A stretch of DNA of 64,000 nt from Rhizobium leguminosarum bv. trifolii WSM2297. Lineage in GTDB: Bacteria; Pseudomonadota; Alphaproteobacteria; Rhizobiales; Rhizobiaceae. Made by a program: the position numbers and the translations under genes. The notes below the pieces were generated by a model. That model searched no databases and was not told the DNA's origin. It worked only from the letters and a program-made list of their open reading frames with translations. Shown piece after piece: positions 9,478 through 18,621 of this stretch. The stretch is taken from positions 659,928 to 723,927 of the forward strand of contig NZ_JH719392.1 of the NCBI RefSeq assembly GCF_000271845.1. The letters run 5' to 3'. Each line of letters begins with the position of its first letter. Within the stretch, counting starts at the first letter, position 1.

Positions 9478-9762
9478 ATGGCGCGCTGGAAGAAACCCAC
9501 GAAAGAAGAGATTCTTGAAAACCGACGAACACTGGCTGAGCGTGCTCGAACCGGCGATCTAAGGCTACCTGATGCTGTGGCAGAGATCCGAAAGGGTATC
9601 GGCATGACCCAGGAAGAGTTTGCTAGAACGCTTGCGCTAACGCGGCGACAAGTTGCTGAAATGGAAGCTGGGACGGCGAACCCGACGCTTGAAACATTGG
9701 ACAAGATAGGGCGGTTATTCGGTTTTCGAGTTGGTTTTGTACCCAAAGGCGGGGTGAACTAA
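9478..9762 (+). CDS. HipB-like XRE-family antitoxin/regulator
   Basis: This 94-aa protein has a helix-turn-helix of the XRE/Cro type in its second half: IGMTQEEFARTLALTRRQVAEMEAG, then NPTLETLDKIGRLFG. A basic N-terminal helix precedes it. AGGGGGACAACTAG before the ATG is a strong ribosome site. Its position directly after the hipA remnant identifies it as the likely HipB-type antitoxin and autorepressor, now without a functional toxin. As an alternative it may simply be a stand-alone repressor. Confidence 0.75.
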   Translation: MARWKKPTKEEILENRRTLAERARTGDLRLPDAVAEIRKGIGMTQEEFARTLALTRRQVAEMEAGTANPTLETLDKIGRLFGFRVGFVPKGGVN

Positions 9763-9973
9763 GCAACCCCATCTAAGCACGCGAGAGACGCACTCCCGGC
9801 AAATCCACACTTAAAACTCTCGCGCCATAGGAGATCTTCATCGTCGCCGGCGCTCTTTACCTGTTTCTCACCCTCCTGATCACGTAAGCGTTCCAGATCC
9901 TTGAGACACACTGGGCAGAACCAAGCAAGCGTCAACACTGGCGGGCTTGTGCCCGCCGACTTTCGTCGCTTTC

Positions 9974-10462
9974 CTAGCGATCGACGTCTGTCTGTTCTTC
10001 CATCTCTTCGTCGACAATCGAACTGACGAGGGCAACCACGCGACTGCGCACACGCGGCGAAAGCAGTAATACGTCTTCGATCAGACGGCGCCCTTCCGCC
10101 GTGGAAATATAGGCAATCCTATCATCGACTTCGGCTGTGAGTTGCTGGTCCTGCAAAGTTTCGGGATCTGGAAGGCCTTCGAAAAACTTTGAAACGGGCA
10201 CCTTAAGGCAATTGGCAAGCTCATAAAGCATGGAAGCGCTGACGCGGTTTTTGCCGCTTTCATATTTCTGAACCTGCTGCAAACTGACGCCGATACCGGC
10301 GCCAAGATCGCCGAGAGATACATCTGACTGTATCCGGCGAATACGGATCTGCTGTCCGACATGCAGGTCGACCGGATGCACCGAATCGCGTGCAATACTC
10401 GACTGTGCCGCTTGCGCTCGCCTCGACGATCGGATTTGGACAGCTGGTACATGGCGATTCAT
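9974..10462 (-). CDS. XRE-family transcriptional regulator
   Basis: This 162-aa protein has a basic, disordered N-terminus and then an XRE helix-turn-helix at about residues 33-90 (VGQQIRIRRIQSDVSLGDLG, VSLQQVQKYESGKNRVSASMLYELANCL). An acidic C-terminal tail follows. This arrangement is common in rhizobial small regulators. The ATG at 10462 is used; the longer frame starts from a TTG five codons earlier. Nearby genes are the HipB-like gene (convergent) and ArdC-like gene (upstream, same strand, about 450 bp away). Its target is unknown. Confidence 0.8.
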   Translation of the reverse strand: MNRHVPAVQIRSSRRAQAAQSSIARDSVHPVDLHVGQQIRIRRIQSDVSLGDLGAGIGVSLQQVQKYESGKNRVSASMLYELANCLKVPVSKFFEGLPDPETLQDQQLTAEVDDRIAYISTAEGRRLIEDVLLLSPRVRSRVVALVSSIVDEEMEEQTDVDR

Positions 10463-10918
10463 GGTCGACACCCCCAATGGAGAGTTTCATGCGGTGCGCC
10501 CCCGCTGAACTCGCTCAACCCACTGATCGGGGAGTTGGAAACCGTACAAGACGGTCCTGTGGCCTTTAGTTCCGAGGAACCTGGACATACGCCACAGGCT
10601 CCTCGACCTAAGGTCAAGGAGTGTGATGCCGAATCGGCCGGCACCAACCGCTTGTAGGGGTTTCCACACCCCAAGGCAGCGCGTACTGCCTCGCCAAAAA
10701 GATAGTTGAAATCCGCTTGCTGTGCAACCGAATTCGTTACAAGATTCAATGGCTTCGGCTTATGGACGCGCTTTCGCCCGAAGAGCGGAACGTTTCCCGG
10801 GAGGCCTAGCCGGAGGAGTGAAACCCGATAGCTGTGGCCTAATACGGAATTCGTATTGCCTCCGCTGCAACATCCGGCAGACCGATGTCGGGCTGCCTTT
10901 GGCTGAGAAAGAGACGGC
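10463..10918. other. 456-bp intergenic stretch, nothing recognised
   Basis: It holds the promoter side of the XRE gene and the downstream side of the ArdC-like gene. I find no supported ORF, no tRNA and no clear repeat. The longest minus-strand open frame across it is Ser/Arg-rich and has no family signature. Confidence 0.5.
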
Positions 10919-11839
10919 TTACGCCGCCTCCTCCTCGTTGAGGTCCGGCTGCAAATCATGCAGGTAATCGACGGCCCGCTGCGCATGAGCTGCCGCTGAA
11001 AAGATGGCGCGCTTGTCGTTGCCCAGAACTTCGAGCCAGCCATCGAGGTAGCTTGCGTGATCGGGGCGTGGTTCGAGCTCCGGAACGATGCCAAGATCGG
11101 CGCAGAGAAAGCAACTGCCGAGTTCGGCAATCAGTTCTTCCCGGGCGCGTTCGCTCTGGTCTTTCGCGTAGCGGCTGAGATCACGATCAAGCCTCCGGGG
11201 TGCCGCGGTCCAGTGCGTCATCTCGTGGCTCAGGATGGCAACAAAAGAGGCGTCGTCGCGGAAGGCATCCAGGTGTGGCATCTGGATGTAATCACGGGCA
11301 GCAGCATAATAGGCCGCTGATCCTCCGTGCCGGATCATGGCACCGGTATTGGCAAAGAAGCGGCCGGCATTGCCGATGCGGCTCATCGGGTCCTCCACAG
11401 GTGCGATGCAATGAGTGGGTCGATCGAGACCGGTGATCTGATCGGTATTGAACACCGTGTAGGTCTTGAGGAATGGAATATCCCGTTCGATCTCCGCGCC
11501 TGTTTCCGTCGTCTCGGCACGGATGAAAGAACTGGCGAAGACAACGGTGGTGCCGGTTTCGCCCTTGCGGACGGCAGCGCCGAGTTCCTTTGCCTGGCGA
11601 AAGGTCATCCAGGTCGATGACGCAAAGCCGCGGGCGATGGCTTCCGACCAGAGGAGCAGAATATTGATCCCGGTGTAGGCTTGGCCGTTGTGGCGCAGTG
11701 GCCGGCTGACCTCGGCTGTCGCATCTTTCGTCGTCCAGGGTCTGGTCCATGGCCGTACGCCCTGTTCGAGATCGGCGATGATCTTGGTGGTGATGCGGCT
11801 GTAAATATCGGATCGTTGATTGGATTGCTGCGTGCTCAT
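10919..11839 (-). CDS. ArdC-like antirestriction / zincin metallopeptidase
   Basis: The 306-aa protein has two domains. The N-terminal ArdC-type ssDNA-binding domain (about residues 8-140) includes IIADLEQGVRPWTRPW, NGQAYTGINILLLW and KGETGTTVVFAS. The C-terminal zincin-like domain carries the zinc motif HEMTH (near residue 210), YIQMPHLDAF and REELIAELGSCFLCADL. ArdC proteins on plasmids and integrative elements shield incoming DNA from host restriction. The ATG at 11839 follows an evident GGAGG. It lies about 2 kb outside the defence island and was probably carried by another mobile element, of which no transfer genes remain here. Confidence 0.85.
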   Translation of the reverse strand: MSTQQSNQRSDIYSRITTKIIADLEQGVRPWTRPWTTKDATAEVSRPLRHNGQAYTGINILLLWSEAIARGFASSTWMTFRQAKELGAAVRKGETGTTVVFASSFIRAETTETGAEIERDIPFLKTYTVFNTDQITGLDRPTHCIAPVEDPMSRIGNAGRFFANTGAMIRHGGSAAYYAAARDYIQMPHLDAFRDDASFVAILSHEMTHWTAAPRRLDRDLSRYAKDQSERAREELIAELGSCFLCADLGIVPELEPRPDHASYLDGWLEVLGNDKRAIFSAAAHAQRAVDYLHDLQPDLNEEEAA

Positions 11840-12097
11840 GTCTGAACCTCCGTTTGGAGGTCGCGGCCATCGCGACCTGCTACGGCGGTCTGAAAGCCAG
11901 GCAGCAAGCACCGCCTGCACCCGCAGGGCCGCAACGAAGTGGAGGACGGCAAAGCCGTTGCCGGCGGCGCGAGCCTGGCAGGACCAAAAGCCGGGGCAGG
12001 ACGCGATGATAGCACCACCAAGGCAGGGTGGTGAAGGAGGCACAGTAGCAAATCCAAGCTGCATGACGTCGCTCACATCGCACATGAACCCATGAAC

Positions 12098-12395
12098 CGC
12101 ATCGGGGATCGTTTACCTGCGCGGCCTCCCGACCGGGGCGGGCGCGGCGATGCACCCAGTCCTCTCAAGGCATGCCCGCCGTGAATCTGGCCAACGCGCG
12201 AAGACCGGTCGATGCCGGTGCATAGGGTCATGTCTCATCCCCAGCGCTTTCCGGCCATGGTCCGTTACACCCGCGCCGTGCGAGCGGTTGTGCGGCGACG
12301 TCGAGAACCCGGCAAGATATTCGCCATAGATTTCCGGAGTGACTGTGAACAGGGTCCGGTCGAGCAGCAGTTCCTCAGCGCGGTCCGCGGAACCC
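12098..12395 (-). pseudogene. decayed DUF1778-GNAT (TacA-TacT-like) toxin-antitoxin remnant
   Basis: On the minus strand, 12395-12305 reads AEELLLDRTLFTVTPEIYGE, closely like the C-terminal half of DUF1778 antitoxins. A frame change then follows; the next frame gives LDVAAQPLARR, fitting the LDAPPQPNERLR tail of that family. At 12194-12098 comes LARFTAGMP, a stop, then EDWVHRRARPG, which resembles the N-terminus of the partner GNAT toxin. Neither gene is intact. Identification rests on short family motifs recalled by eye, so it needs a profile search. Confidence 0.5.
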
Positions 12396-12861
12396 CAGGA
12401 CCGAATCCGGGCCGTCGACCTGCCAAGCCATGCGGTGGCCCGACCGATCAATTGCGGGCCGCAGCCTCGATGCCCACTCCGCAGCGACACGCTTGCGTCC
12501 GGACCTTGTTCCTGTGCCAGGAGGACATAGGGATCTGGGAACTCCTTACTAGCCCCGAGAATGCGGCAGCGTCCGACACACGGCGCGATGGCATGGAGGG
12601 ACGACGAGAAAACCCGGCTGGTATGCTCGCGTTGCTGACGGCGCCGGTTGACAAGCAGCAAGGCTATACGCAACGAATGGTCTCGCGTCGGTAATTTGCG
12701 TGACGCGCGCGAGATAGGTCGCCACGCGAAATCAGGTATGCCGGCCGTCGCTGTTCAGGCGGATCGTAAGGCCATTTGCAGTTGTGGTTTGAGGCAACCC
12801 GTGTAGAATTCGCGCTGAGTTTTCAAAGTCATTTTAAGCCGCCTCGCGATCATTGCTCTCC
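12396..12861. other. 466-bp intergenic stretch before the MNT-HEPN gene
   Basis: I see no supported gene. The part next to 12395 probably contains the eroded N-terminal half of the DUF1778 antitoxin. The last 60 bp are AT-richer and are the likely promoter zone of the plus-strand gene at 12862. Confidence 0.4.
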
Positions 12862-13803
12862 ATGATGAAAACATCCCTCAACCATATGCCACTCCGCAAA
12901 CAGCGTGAGATTGGCCGCGTTCTGGAAATCCTTCACGAGGAATTCGAAGACGCGTTGAAAGACGGAACGGCGGAATTCAAGAAGCGTGGCCGGATCCTCA
13001 AGATCATCCTGTTTGGTTCCTACGCCAAGGGCGGCTGGGTGGATGAGCCCTTCACGATGAAGGGCTACCGCTCGGACTTCGATCTGCTGATCATCGTCAA
13101 CAACCGCAAGCTCTGCGACTTCGCCGAATACTGGCACAAAGCTGCCGACCGGCTGATCCACGACAAATCGATCGAAACGCCGGTGAGTTTCATCGTCCAC
13201 TCCAGGCGAGAGGTGAATTCGTACCTCAAAGAAGGCCAATACTTCTTCTCCGACATCCGCAAGGAAGGCATCGTTCTGTACGAACTCGATGATGAACCAC
13301 TTGCGGAACCGAAGGCCCTCTCTTCGGCAGAGCTTTTCAAAGTCGCGAGCGAACACTTCGACCAGAGGTTTCAGGCCGCCACGCGCTTTCTGCAGATGGC
13401 AACGTTAGCAATTGAGCGTCATTACATAGAAAATGCAGCCTTCGAACTCCATCAGACGATTGAGCAGGCCTATTCCTGTGTCTTGCTGACGCTCACCAAT
13501 TACGGTCCGCCATCTCACAACATCAAATTCCTCCGCTCGCTCGCCGAGGAACAGGATCGGCGCCTGGCTGAAGCTTTTCCTCGCGATCAGCATCGCGAGC
13601 GTGCTTGGTTCAACACGTTGAACGAGGCTTATGTTAAAGCACGGTATTCCAAACATTTCGAAATCAGCGAGGAGGCGCTCAGCTGGCTTGCAGAGCAAAC
13701 CTCGTTGTTGCTTGTGTGGGTCAAAACAATCAGCACCGAGCACCTTGAGATTCTTCGGCGAAATGGTGGTGACGGTGGGTGGCCGGCTGTTCGTTCCCGA
13801 TAG
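12862..13803 (+). CDS. MNT-HEPN fusion protein (nucleotidyltransferase + HEPN)
   Basis: The 313-aa protein joins two domains that usually form a toxin-antitoxin pair. Residues about 35-150 are a minimal nucleotidyltransferase with GSYAKGG (near 52) and SDFDLLI (near 73), the GS...DxD active site. Residues about 170-300 form a HEPN helical bundle with FELHQTIEQAYSCVLL and KARYSKHFEIS, the latter near the Rx4-6H RNase motif position. In two-gene versions the MNT AMPylates the HEPN RNase to silence it; a fusion could do this in cis. The ATG at 12862 (or 12865) is chosen over an upstream TTG; no strong ribosome site is seen. It ends 110 bp before the tRNA-derived att site. Confidence 0.8.
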   Translation: MMKTSLNHMPLRKQREIGRVLEILHEEFEDALKDGTAEFKKRGRILKIILFGSYAKGGWVDEPFTMKGYRSDFDLLIIVNNRKLCDFAEYWHKAADRLIHDKSIETPVSFIVHSRREVNSYLKEGQYFFSDIRKEGIVLYELDDEPLAEPKALSSAELFKVASEHFDQRFQAATRFLQMATLAIERHYIENAAFELHQTIEQAYSCVLLTLTNYGPPSHNIKFLRSLAEEQDRRLAEAFPRDQHRERAWFNTLNEAYVKARYSKHFEISEEALSWLAEQTSLLLVWVKTISTEHLEILRRNGGDGGWPAVRSR

Positions 13804-13912
13804 AAGCGGAACCTCAGACTCTGTGATTTGACAATTGGTGCGGTTTGATGGGAATCAACCGTAGGTTAAGTCACTTCCGGCAATCATGCTTGAATCTGGT
13901 TTCAAAGCCTAA

Positions 13913-13938
13913 AGGTTCGAATCCAGGTTCCCCAGCCA
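13913..13938 (+). repeat. tRNA-Gln-like 3'-end fragment, putative attL
   Basis: GGTTCGAATCC followed by AGGTTCCCCAGCCA matches the T-loop, acceptor strand and CCA of alphaproteobacterial tRNA-Gln. The 5' part of a tRNA is absent: upstream bases do not pair with the T-stem or acceptor. This is therefore a 3' fragment left by site-specific integration. The 17-bp core at 13919-13935 (GAATCCAGGTTCCCCAG) recurs exactly at 53783-53799. The integrase gene starts 157 bp downstream. Confidence 0.75.
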
Positions 13939-14095
13939 ATTCTCCCTAAATCCCCTTAATTCCTTGATTTTCCAGTCGTGCCGGATATCGTTTTGGCATC
14001 ATTGGCGACCTGATGCCCAGAACTGTAGCCCACAGGTGATGCCCACGCGGAAACTGCGTGGGACGTCGCAGGTGGCAGGCAGGGGGCAACTACCC

Positions 14096-16186
14096 ATGGC
14101 GGTCCGCCACGACGTCGAGAACCTTATTCGCCGCGGCAATATCTTCTACTGGCGCGCTCGTGTTCCCAGTTCTTTCGCGCGGTGCCAGCCGGGCAGCCGG
14201 CTTTCACTGAGCCTTCATTGTTCCGATCATAAAAAGGCCCAGGCAATCGGCAGAAAGCTCAACACGCTGATGGCCGAACTGAGGATGAAATCGAAGGAAC
14301 CAATGTCCAGGGCGCAGCTTCAAAAGCTTTGCGAACACGAACGGGACGTGATGCTCTTGCATCTCGAAGACGTCTCGATCGCCGCGAGACGCTATGGTCG
14401 CCCGGCTGACATCGAAGAGCTGGAACTCGATCTGGAGAATGGCTGGGCTTATAAGCTGCTCGCTATGTTTGGCATCCGCCAACGCCTGACGCTGAAAGAA
14501 CGCTGCATCGGATCCAAGTACCTTCTCGACAACGGGATACCGGCGTCTCATATCTCTGCGATCAGATCGAACTATCTCGAACTACTCCATGAAGCGAACA
14601 CCCGTGGCTTCCAGGATGGAATTCGAATGCTGATGCATCAGTTCGATATCAGCCAAAATCCCCTCAACCACGAAAAGGCAATGAAGGCCTATTTCAATGG
14701 CCGAGCGGAAGCGCTGTTCGACGTTGCAGAGAGGCATCCTCTCGCAGACCGAAATCTCAGTGAACTCACTGGTGGGTCAAGGCCGAATCCGCAGCCTGTT
14801 GCCAACGAACAGGCAACTGAGGTCACCATGCCACCGGTGCATCTGATCGCGATTCCGGTCGATGTTGCTCCGACACCAAAGTCTCCCGAGCCCTCCCCAA
14901 TCGTCACGCTCGATCTTTCTCCATCACCGCAATACGTTGCCATCGAGAAAGACGACGGCCTGAAAGCGCGGCCGGTTGTTCAGGTCGCGGATTTCGAGGC
15001 CGAGTGCGAACAGCTCGTCCAGAACATGAAGGACGCTTGGGACGACAGTACGGCGCGTGATGCCCGCGCTTTGGTTCGTATGTTCAAGAGCGTGCTTGAA
15101 GAATACGGCATCGAGCACACCGGTCAGATCAGCCAATACCACCTCGGCAAGCTGCGCCAGCACTTCAATAACATTCCGATACGTTGGGGACAGAGCGCCA
15201 AAATGAGGGCGATGTCGGCACCCGAGCTACGGGCCGAAGCTCAGAGGCTGCGCGAGCAGGCCGAGACGGAGGGCAAGGAGGCGGCCGTCGGCTTGAGCGC
15301 CGCGACCATCCGCAAGCACTTCGGAAACCTGAACCACTTCCTCAAGCATGTGCGCGGGCACGGCTTTGAGCTCGACGATTGGAGCTTCGAGGGGCTGAGA
15401 CCGAAAAAGCCCAAGGCCGGTTCTATCCGCAGGCAACAACACAAGCCGACGCCGGACGAGATCCGGCCGCTTTTCTCCTGCCCAGTCTATACCGGCTCCC
15501 TGAACCACGATCGCGGCCGCGGTAAGCCAGGTCCATATGTCTTCCATGACGCGGCCTACTTCCTGCCGATCATGTTCACCTATCTTGGCGCCCGCAGAAG
15601 AGAGTTCGCTGGTCTTTCATTGAACGATATCGAGGAAGATGACGATGGTCTGGTGATCGTCCTTCGGACGAACGAGTTTCGGCGACTCAAGACCGAGCAA
15701 TCCGAGCGAGTAGTGCCTATTCCCGACGAACTGATCGGTTTGGGCTTCATGGACTACTGCGTTGCTCTACAGACGCTGGGATACAAAGCCGTATTCCCGG
15801 ACCTTATTTCCCACAAGACAACGAATGATCCGGGCGACCGTTTCTACGACGTTTTCATCCCGATGATGCAGCGGTCGTTGGGGGACAAAATGTGGAAGCG
15901 CGCTTTCCACGCGCTCCGTCACGGTATGGCAGACACGTTGAAACAGGCAGGCGTTTCTACGGAGGTCATTGACGATATTTCCGGGCGTCTCTCTGATGGA
16001 AGCGAAACCAACAGTCGTTATACGAACCCCGCCGGTCTCCCATTGATGCGCGACGCCCTCGGCAAGTATCCGATCATCACGTCAGGGATCGAGGCGAAGC
16101 CGATCAAGCTACTGCCGTGGATCGAACAACGGGTGCCGCCGCCTTGGGCGCGCGAGGCCAAAACCGAGGCGAGACGCCGGAAATAA
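14096..16186 (+). CDS. tyrosine-recombinase integrase of the island
   Basis: The 696-aa protein belongs to the large phage-integrase group. An N-terminal DUF6538-like segment (ENLIRRGNIFYWRARVP) and long helical linker precede a SAM-like core-binding region (about residues 300-450). The catalytic domain follows with LGARRREFAGL (first Arg, near 500), FHALRHGMAD (H-x-x-R, near 605) and NSRYTNPAGL (nucleophilic Tyr, near 642). The ATG at 14096 is preceded by AGGGGG; the open frame extends further upstream but without support. Its place immediately inside the tRNA-derived site is the classic layout for the enzyme that integrates and excises the island. It appears intact. Confidence 0.9.
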   Translation: MAVRHDVENLIRRGNIFYWRARVPSSFARCQPGSRLSLSLHCSDHKKAQAIGRKLNTLMAELRMKSKEPMSRAQLQKLCEHERDVMLLHLEDVSIAARRYGRPADIEELELDLENGWAYKLLAMFGIRQRLTLKERCIGSKYLLDNGIPASHISAIRSNYLELLHEANTRGFQDGIRMLMHQFDISQNPLNHEKAMKAYFNGRAEALFDVAERHPLADRNLSELTGGSRPNPQPVANEQATEVTMPPVHLIAIPVDVAPTPKSPEPSPIVTLDLSPSPQYVAIEKDDGLKARPVVQVADFEAECEQLVQNMKDAWDDSTARDARALVRMFKSVLEEYGIEHTGQISQYHLGKLRQHFNNIPIRWGQSAKMRAMSAPELRAEAQRLREQAETEGKEAAVGLSAATIRKHFGNLNHFLKHVRGHGFELDDWSFEGLRPKKPKAGSIRRQQHKPTPDEIRPLFSCPVYTGSLNHDRGRGKPGPYVFHDAAYFLPIMFTYLGARRREFAGLSLNDIEEDDDGLVIVLRTNEFRRLKTEQSERVVPIPDELIGLGFMDYCVALQTLGYKAVFPDLISHKTTNDPGDRFYDVFIPMMQRSLGDKMWKRAFHALRHGMADTLKQAGVSTEVIDDISGRLSDGSETNSRYTNPAGLPLMRDALGKYPIITSGIEAKPIKLLPWIEQRVPPPWAREAKTEARRRK

Positions 16187-16199
16187 TTTCCGACGTCTC
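16171..16199. terminator. inverted repeat between convergent integrase genes
   Basis: GAGACGCCGGAAAT and ATTTCCGACGTCTC form a nearly perfect 14-bp hairpin that overlaps the stop codon at 16184-16186. It sits between two convergent genes and could terminate both, but no clear T-run follows on either side. Confidence 0.4.
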
Positions 16200-16207
16200 G
16201 TTGAAAG

Positions 16208-17741
16208 TTATGCGGCCTCCCAGACCTGATTGAGAATACGGGCGGCGAGCGCTGCCTTATCTTGGGGAAGGAAGCGCCCGTAATGCTTGGCGACCATGTC
16301 GGCGGTGTCCTGGATCGCGTAACTCGCCTGCTCGTAGGAGCCGGTCTGCTTCAGGATGTGGGTCGCCAGCACGTCGCGGACATTATGCGGTCCGTGCGGC
16401 AAAAGACCCTTGATCGCCCCGCGCCCTGTGTACGGGTTGTAGATCCCGTAGCGCTGGATCGTCAAACGCCAGGCCTCGTAGAAGCTGGTGATGTCATAGG
16501 CGGCATCCGTGCTGGTCGTCTTGACAGTCTTGACGAAGAAAGTACCGGGATCGGCGGCCGAGCGCAGCAGTACCGCGCGATGTTGCTCGACATAGGCGTC
16601 GATATATTTGTACAGATCCAGAAGATCCGGCAGCACAAGACGAAACGGCTTGTCGCCGAAGAAAGATGAGTGAGCATTCTTGAACGCGACCGCCGGGATG
16701 AATACTTCCCAGCCGCCCTCGCGGTCGCTCCAGCGGATTTCGCCGCGCTTCATCTTCTCGAGAACGCGCTCCGAACGTGGCATGTAACCTTTGGGGCAGA
16801 GCATGAGTTGCCGAAGGTTTTTCTGCCGCAGTCCGAGATGCAAACCCAACCTCAACATCAAAAACGCGCGAACGGCTTCGGCAGCGGGCCGAGGATAACG
16901 ATGTTCATCCGGCGTCAGGCGGATGATCTCCTCGGTGATCTTGCGGTACTCGCCGACAGGGCTTGCTGCCTCGAGGACCGGCATGATCGGCTCGAACGGA
17001 TCGCGGTGGACACGGGCGATCCGCTGGATTTCCTTCACACGATGAGCAGCATGTTTGTGGAAGTCGTCGCAGGCTCCATGCCAATCCGCATGGGCATAGT
17101 CGATCTCATTTTGCGAAACGAGGCCAGCGATCGGCTGGACTCGCGATAGAAGTTCAGGATGTTGCCGAAGCCATCCGGTGCCCTCCTTAGTGATCGCCAA
17201 GGCGATCCGTAGCATGTCGACTTCCCAGGCGGTGTAGAAGCCGCGCCGGGTTTCCCGCCATTGGAGGTACCAGTCCCAGACGCCGGGAAAGAGCAACAGG
17301 CCGAAGGTCAGTTGACGCGGCGGCACGCCATAGCCCCTGACCTCCCCATCCTTAGCTGCGGCAAGGGCGCCGAACATGAGCCCGAGATGCTCGATCTTTT
17401 GAGACGCCGTCTCCTCCCCCCAGACACCGTTTCGCTGGAAACCAACCGACGTGAGAGCCGACGTCTTGAAGCGCACCAGGTCGGCCATTTCCATGGCCAG
17501 CGCCGGTGGCGCCTCGATGACACCAGACAGCAGGTCGGGATCTTCTATCCAGGTTTCCTCATAGTTGGCGGGAACGATAATCTTGCCATCCCGCGGCGCC
17601 CGACCGCCATAGGACACGCCTGGAAAGCGGATCGCATATCGCTGCTTGGCGGCCGCCGCCTGAAACTTTCTGTAGTCGGTCGACCCGCTGATGATAACGC
17701 GCCGAACCCATTCAACGATCTCTTCGCGCTTCTGGAACGGC
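16208..17741 (-). pseudogene. C-terminal part of a large tyrosine recombinase split by IS66
   Basis: The open frame reads through from the IS66 left edge (FQKREEIVEWVRR just inside the junction) to a stop at 16208. It contains LGLHLGLRQKNLRQL (first catalytic Arg), HGPHNVRDVLATH (H-x-x-R) and AKHYGRFLP (Tyr), so this half holds the catalytic domain. The N-terminal half lies at 20537-21344 on the other side of the element. Deleting IS66 and one 8-bp target copy joins the halves in one frame, giving 2334 bp or 777 aa. An internal GTG at 17617 could start a fragment, but there is no ribosome site. The gene is disrupted. Confidence 0.85.
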
Positions 17742-17760
17742 GTGAGCGTCCGGTGATCGG
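17742..17760. repeat. IS66 left inverted repeat
   Basis: GTGAGCGTCCGGTGATCGG. It matches the right end over 12 consecutive bases, then with one change. The target duplication GGAACGGC lies directly outside. Confidence 0.9.
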
Positions 17761-17830
17761 ATTTTGGTTAGGTGCGGGATTGGCGCAAGTTACGACACAG
17801 ATGATTCATTTGTGACGTAACAGGGTATGA

Positions 17831-18205
17831 ATGGCCAAGGTTGAGATTCTGACGGGTGCCGAGCGACAACGTCGCTGGTCGACGGAACTGAAGCTTTCGA
17901 TATTGCAAGAAGCGTTCAGCGCGGATGGCACCGTTTCGGATGTCGCGCGCCGGCACGACGTTCTTCCACAGCAGATTTACGCCTGGCGAAAGAAGCTCTT
18001 GCCAGCCGAATCTCCCCAGACGTTCATCCCGGTATCGCTTATCGGAGCGTCGGAGAGCGTTAGTGACGGTTCCAAGAGGAGCAGTGCTCGGTCGAGATGC
18101 AAAGACGTTGAGATCGTCCTGAGGAATGGCCGCTTACTGAGAATTGCAGCGGACATGGATCTCGAAGTGCTATCGTCACTGGTCGCTTGTGTGGAGGCGG
18201 CATGA
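17831..18205 (+). CDS. tnpA: IS66 accessory protein TnpA
   Basis: This 124-aa protein is the OrfA/TnpA of IS66 elements, a helix-turn-helix protein of the IS3/IS66 OrfA type. The HTH region reads RRWSTELKLSILQEAF and VSDVARRHDVLPQQIYAWRKKL (about residues 12-57). It is needed with TnpB for efficient IS66 transposition. Its stop overlaps the tnpB start in ATGA at 18202-18205, implying translational coupling. Confidence 0.9.
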   Translation: MAKVEILTGAERQRRWSTELKLSILQEAFSADGTVSDVARRHDVLPQQIYAWRKKLLPAESPQTFIPVSLIGASESVSDGSKRSSARSRCKDVEIVLRNGRLLRIAADMDLEVLSSLVACVEAA

Positions 18206-18549
18206 TCGGGCCTTCGGGGAATGTGCGGGTTTATCTGGCCTGCGGGGTGACCGACATGCGGCGTGGCATTGATGGACTGTCGGCGCTTGTCGAGACGGCT
18301 ATCAAGGAGGTGCCGGGCTCCGGCGCAATCTTCGGCTTCCGCGGAAAACGCGCTGATCGGATCAAACTTTTATGGTGGGATGGCCAAGGGTTTTGCCTGT
18401 TTTACAAAATTTTGGAACGCGGATACTTTCCCTGGCCGACGGCGAAAGATGGGGTTGCGCATCTGACGCAAGCTCAGTTGTCGATGCTTGTTGAGGGGAT
18501 CGACTGGCGCCGACCTGCGTGGACTTCTGCTCCCGGACGAACGGGTTAA
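18202..18549 (+). CDS. tnpB: IS66 accessory protein TnpB
   Basis: This 115-aa protein is the IS66 Orf2 family member: MIGPSGNVRVYLACGVTDMR, GIDGLSALVE, GAIFGFRGKRADRIKLLWWD and GFCLFYKILERGYFPWP are all typical. The ATG at 18202 overlaps the tnpA stop and is the family's usual start; the open frame extends five codons upstream. Its biochemical role in transposition is not settled. Confidence 0.93.
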   Translation: MIGPSGNVRVYLACGVTDMRRGIDGLSALVETAIKEVPGSGAIFGFRGKRADRIKLLWWDGQGFCLFYKILERGYFPWPTAKDGVAHLTQAQLSMLVEGIDWRRPAWTSAPGRTG

Positions 18550-18621
18550 AAGCTATATTTTGCAAGGACATCCGGGGCAAAATGCTGGCACTTCCGGCGC
18601 AAATCGGCTATGTATGCGGGT

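Noticed and set aside
10463..11130. 223-codon minus-strand frame between the XRE and ArdC-like genes
   Set aside because: It has low-complexity Ser/Arg-rich composition, overlaps the ArdC-like gene in another frame and has no motif.
12212..12694. 160-codon plus-strand frame
   Set aside because: It lies antisense to the DUF1778-like remnant and shows no coding signature.
13830..13938. An intact tRNA gene before the integrase
   Set aside because: Only the last 26 bases fit a tRNA. The sequence where the acceptor 5' strand, D-arm and anticodon arm should be does not pair.
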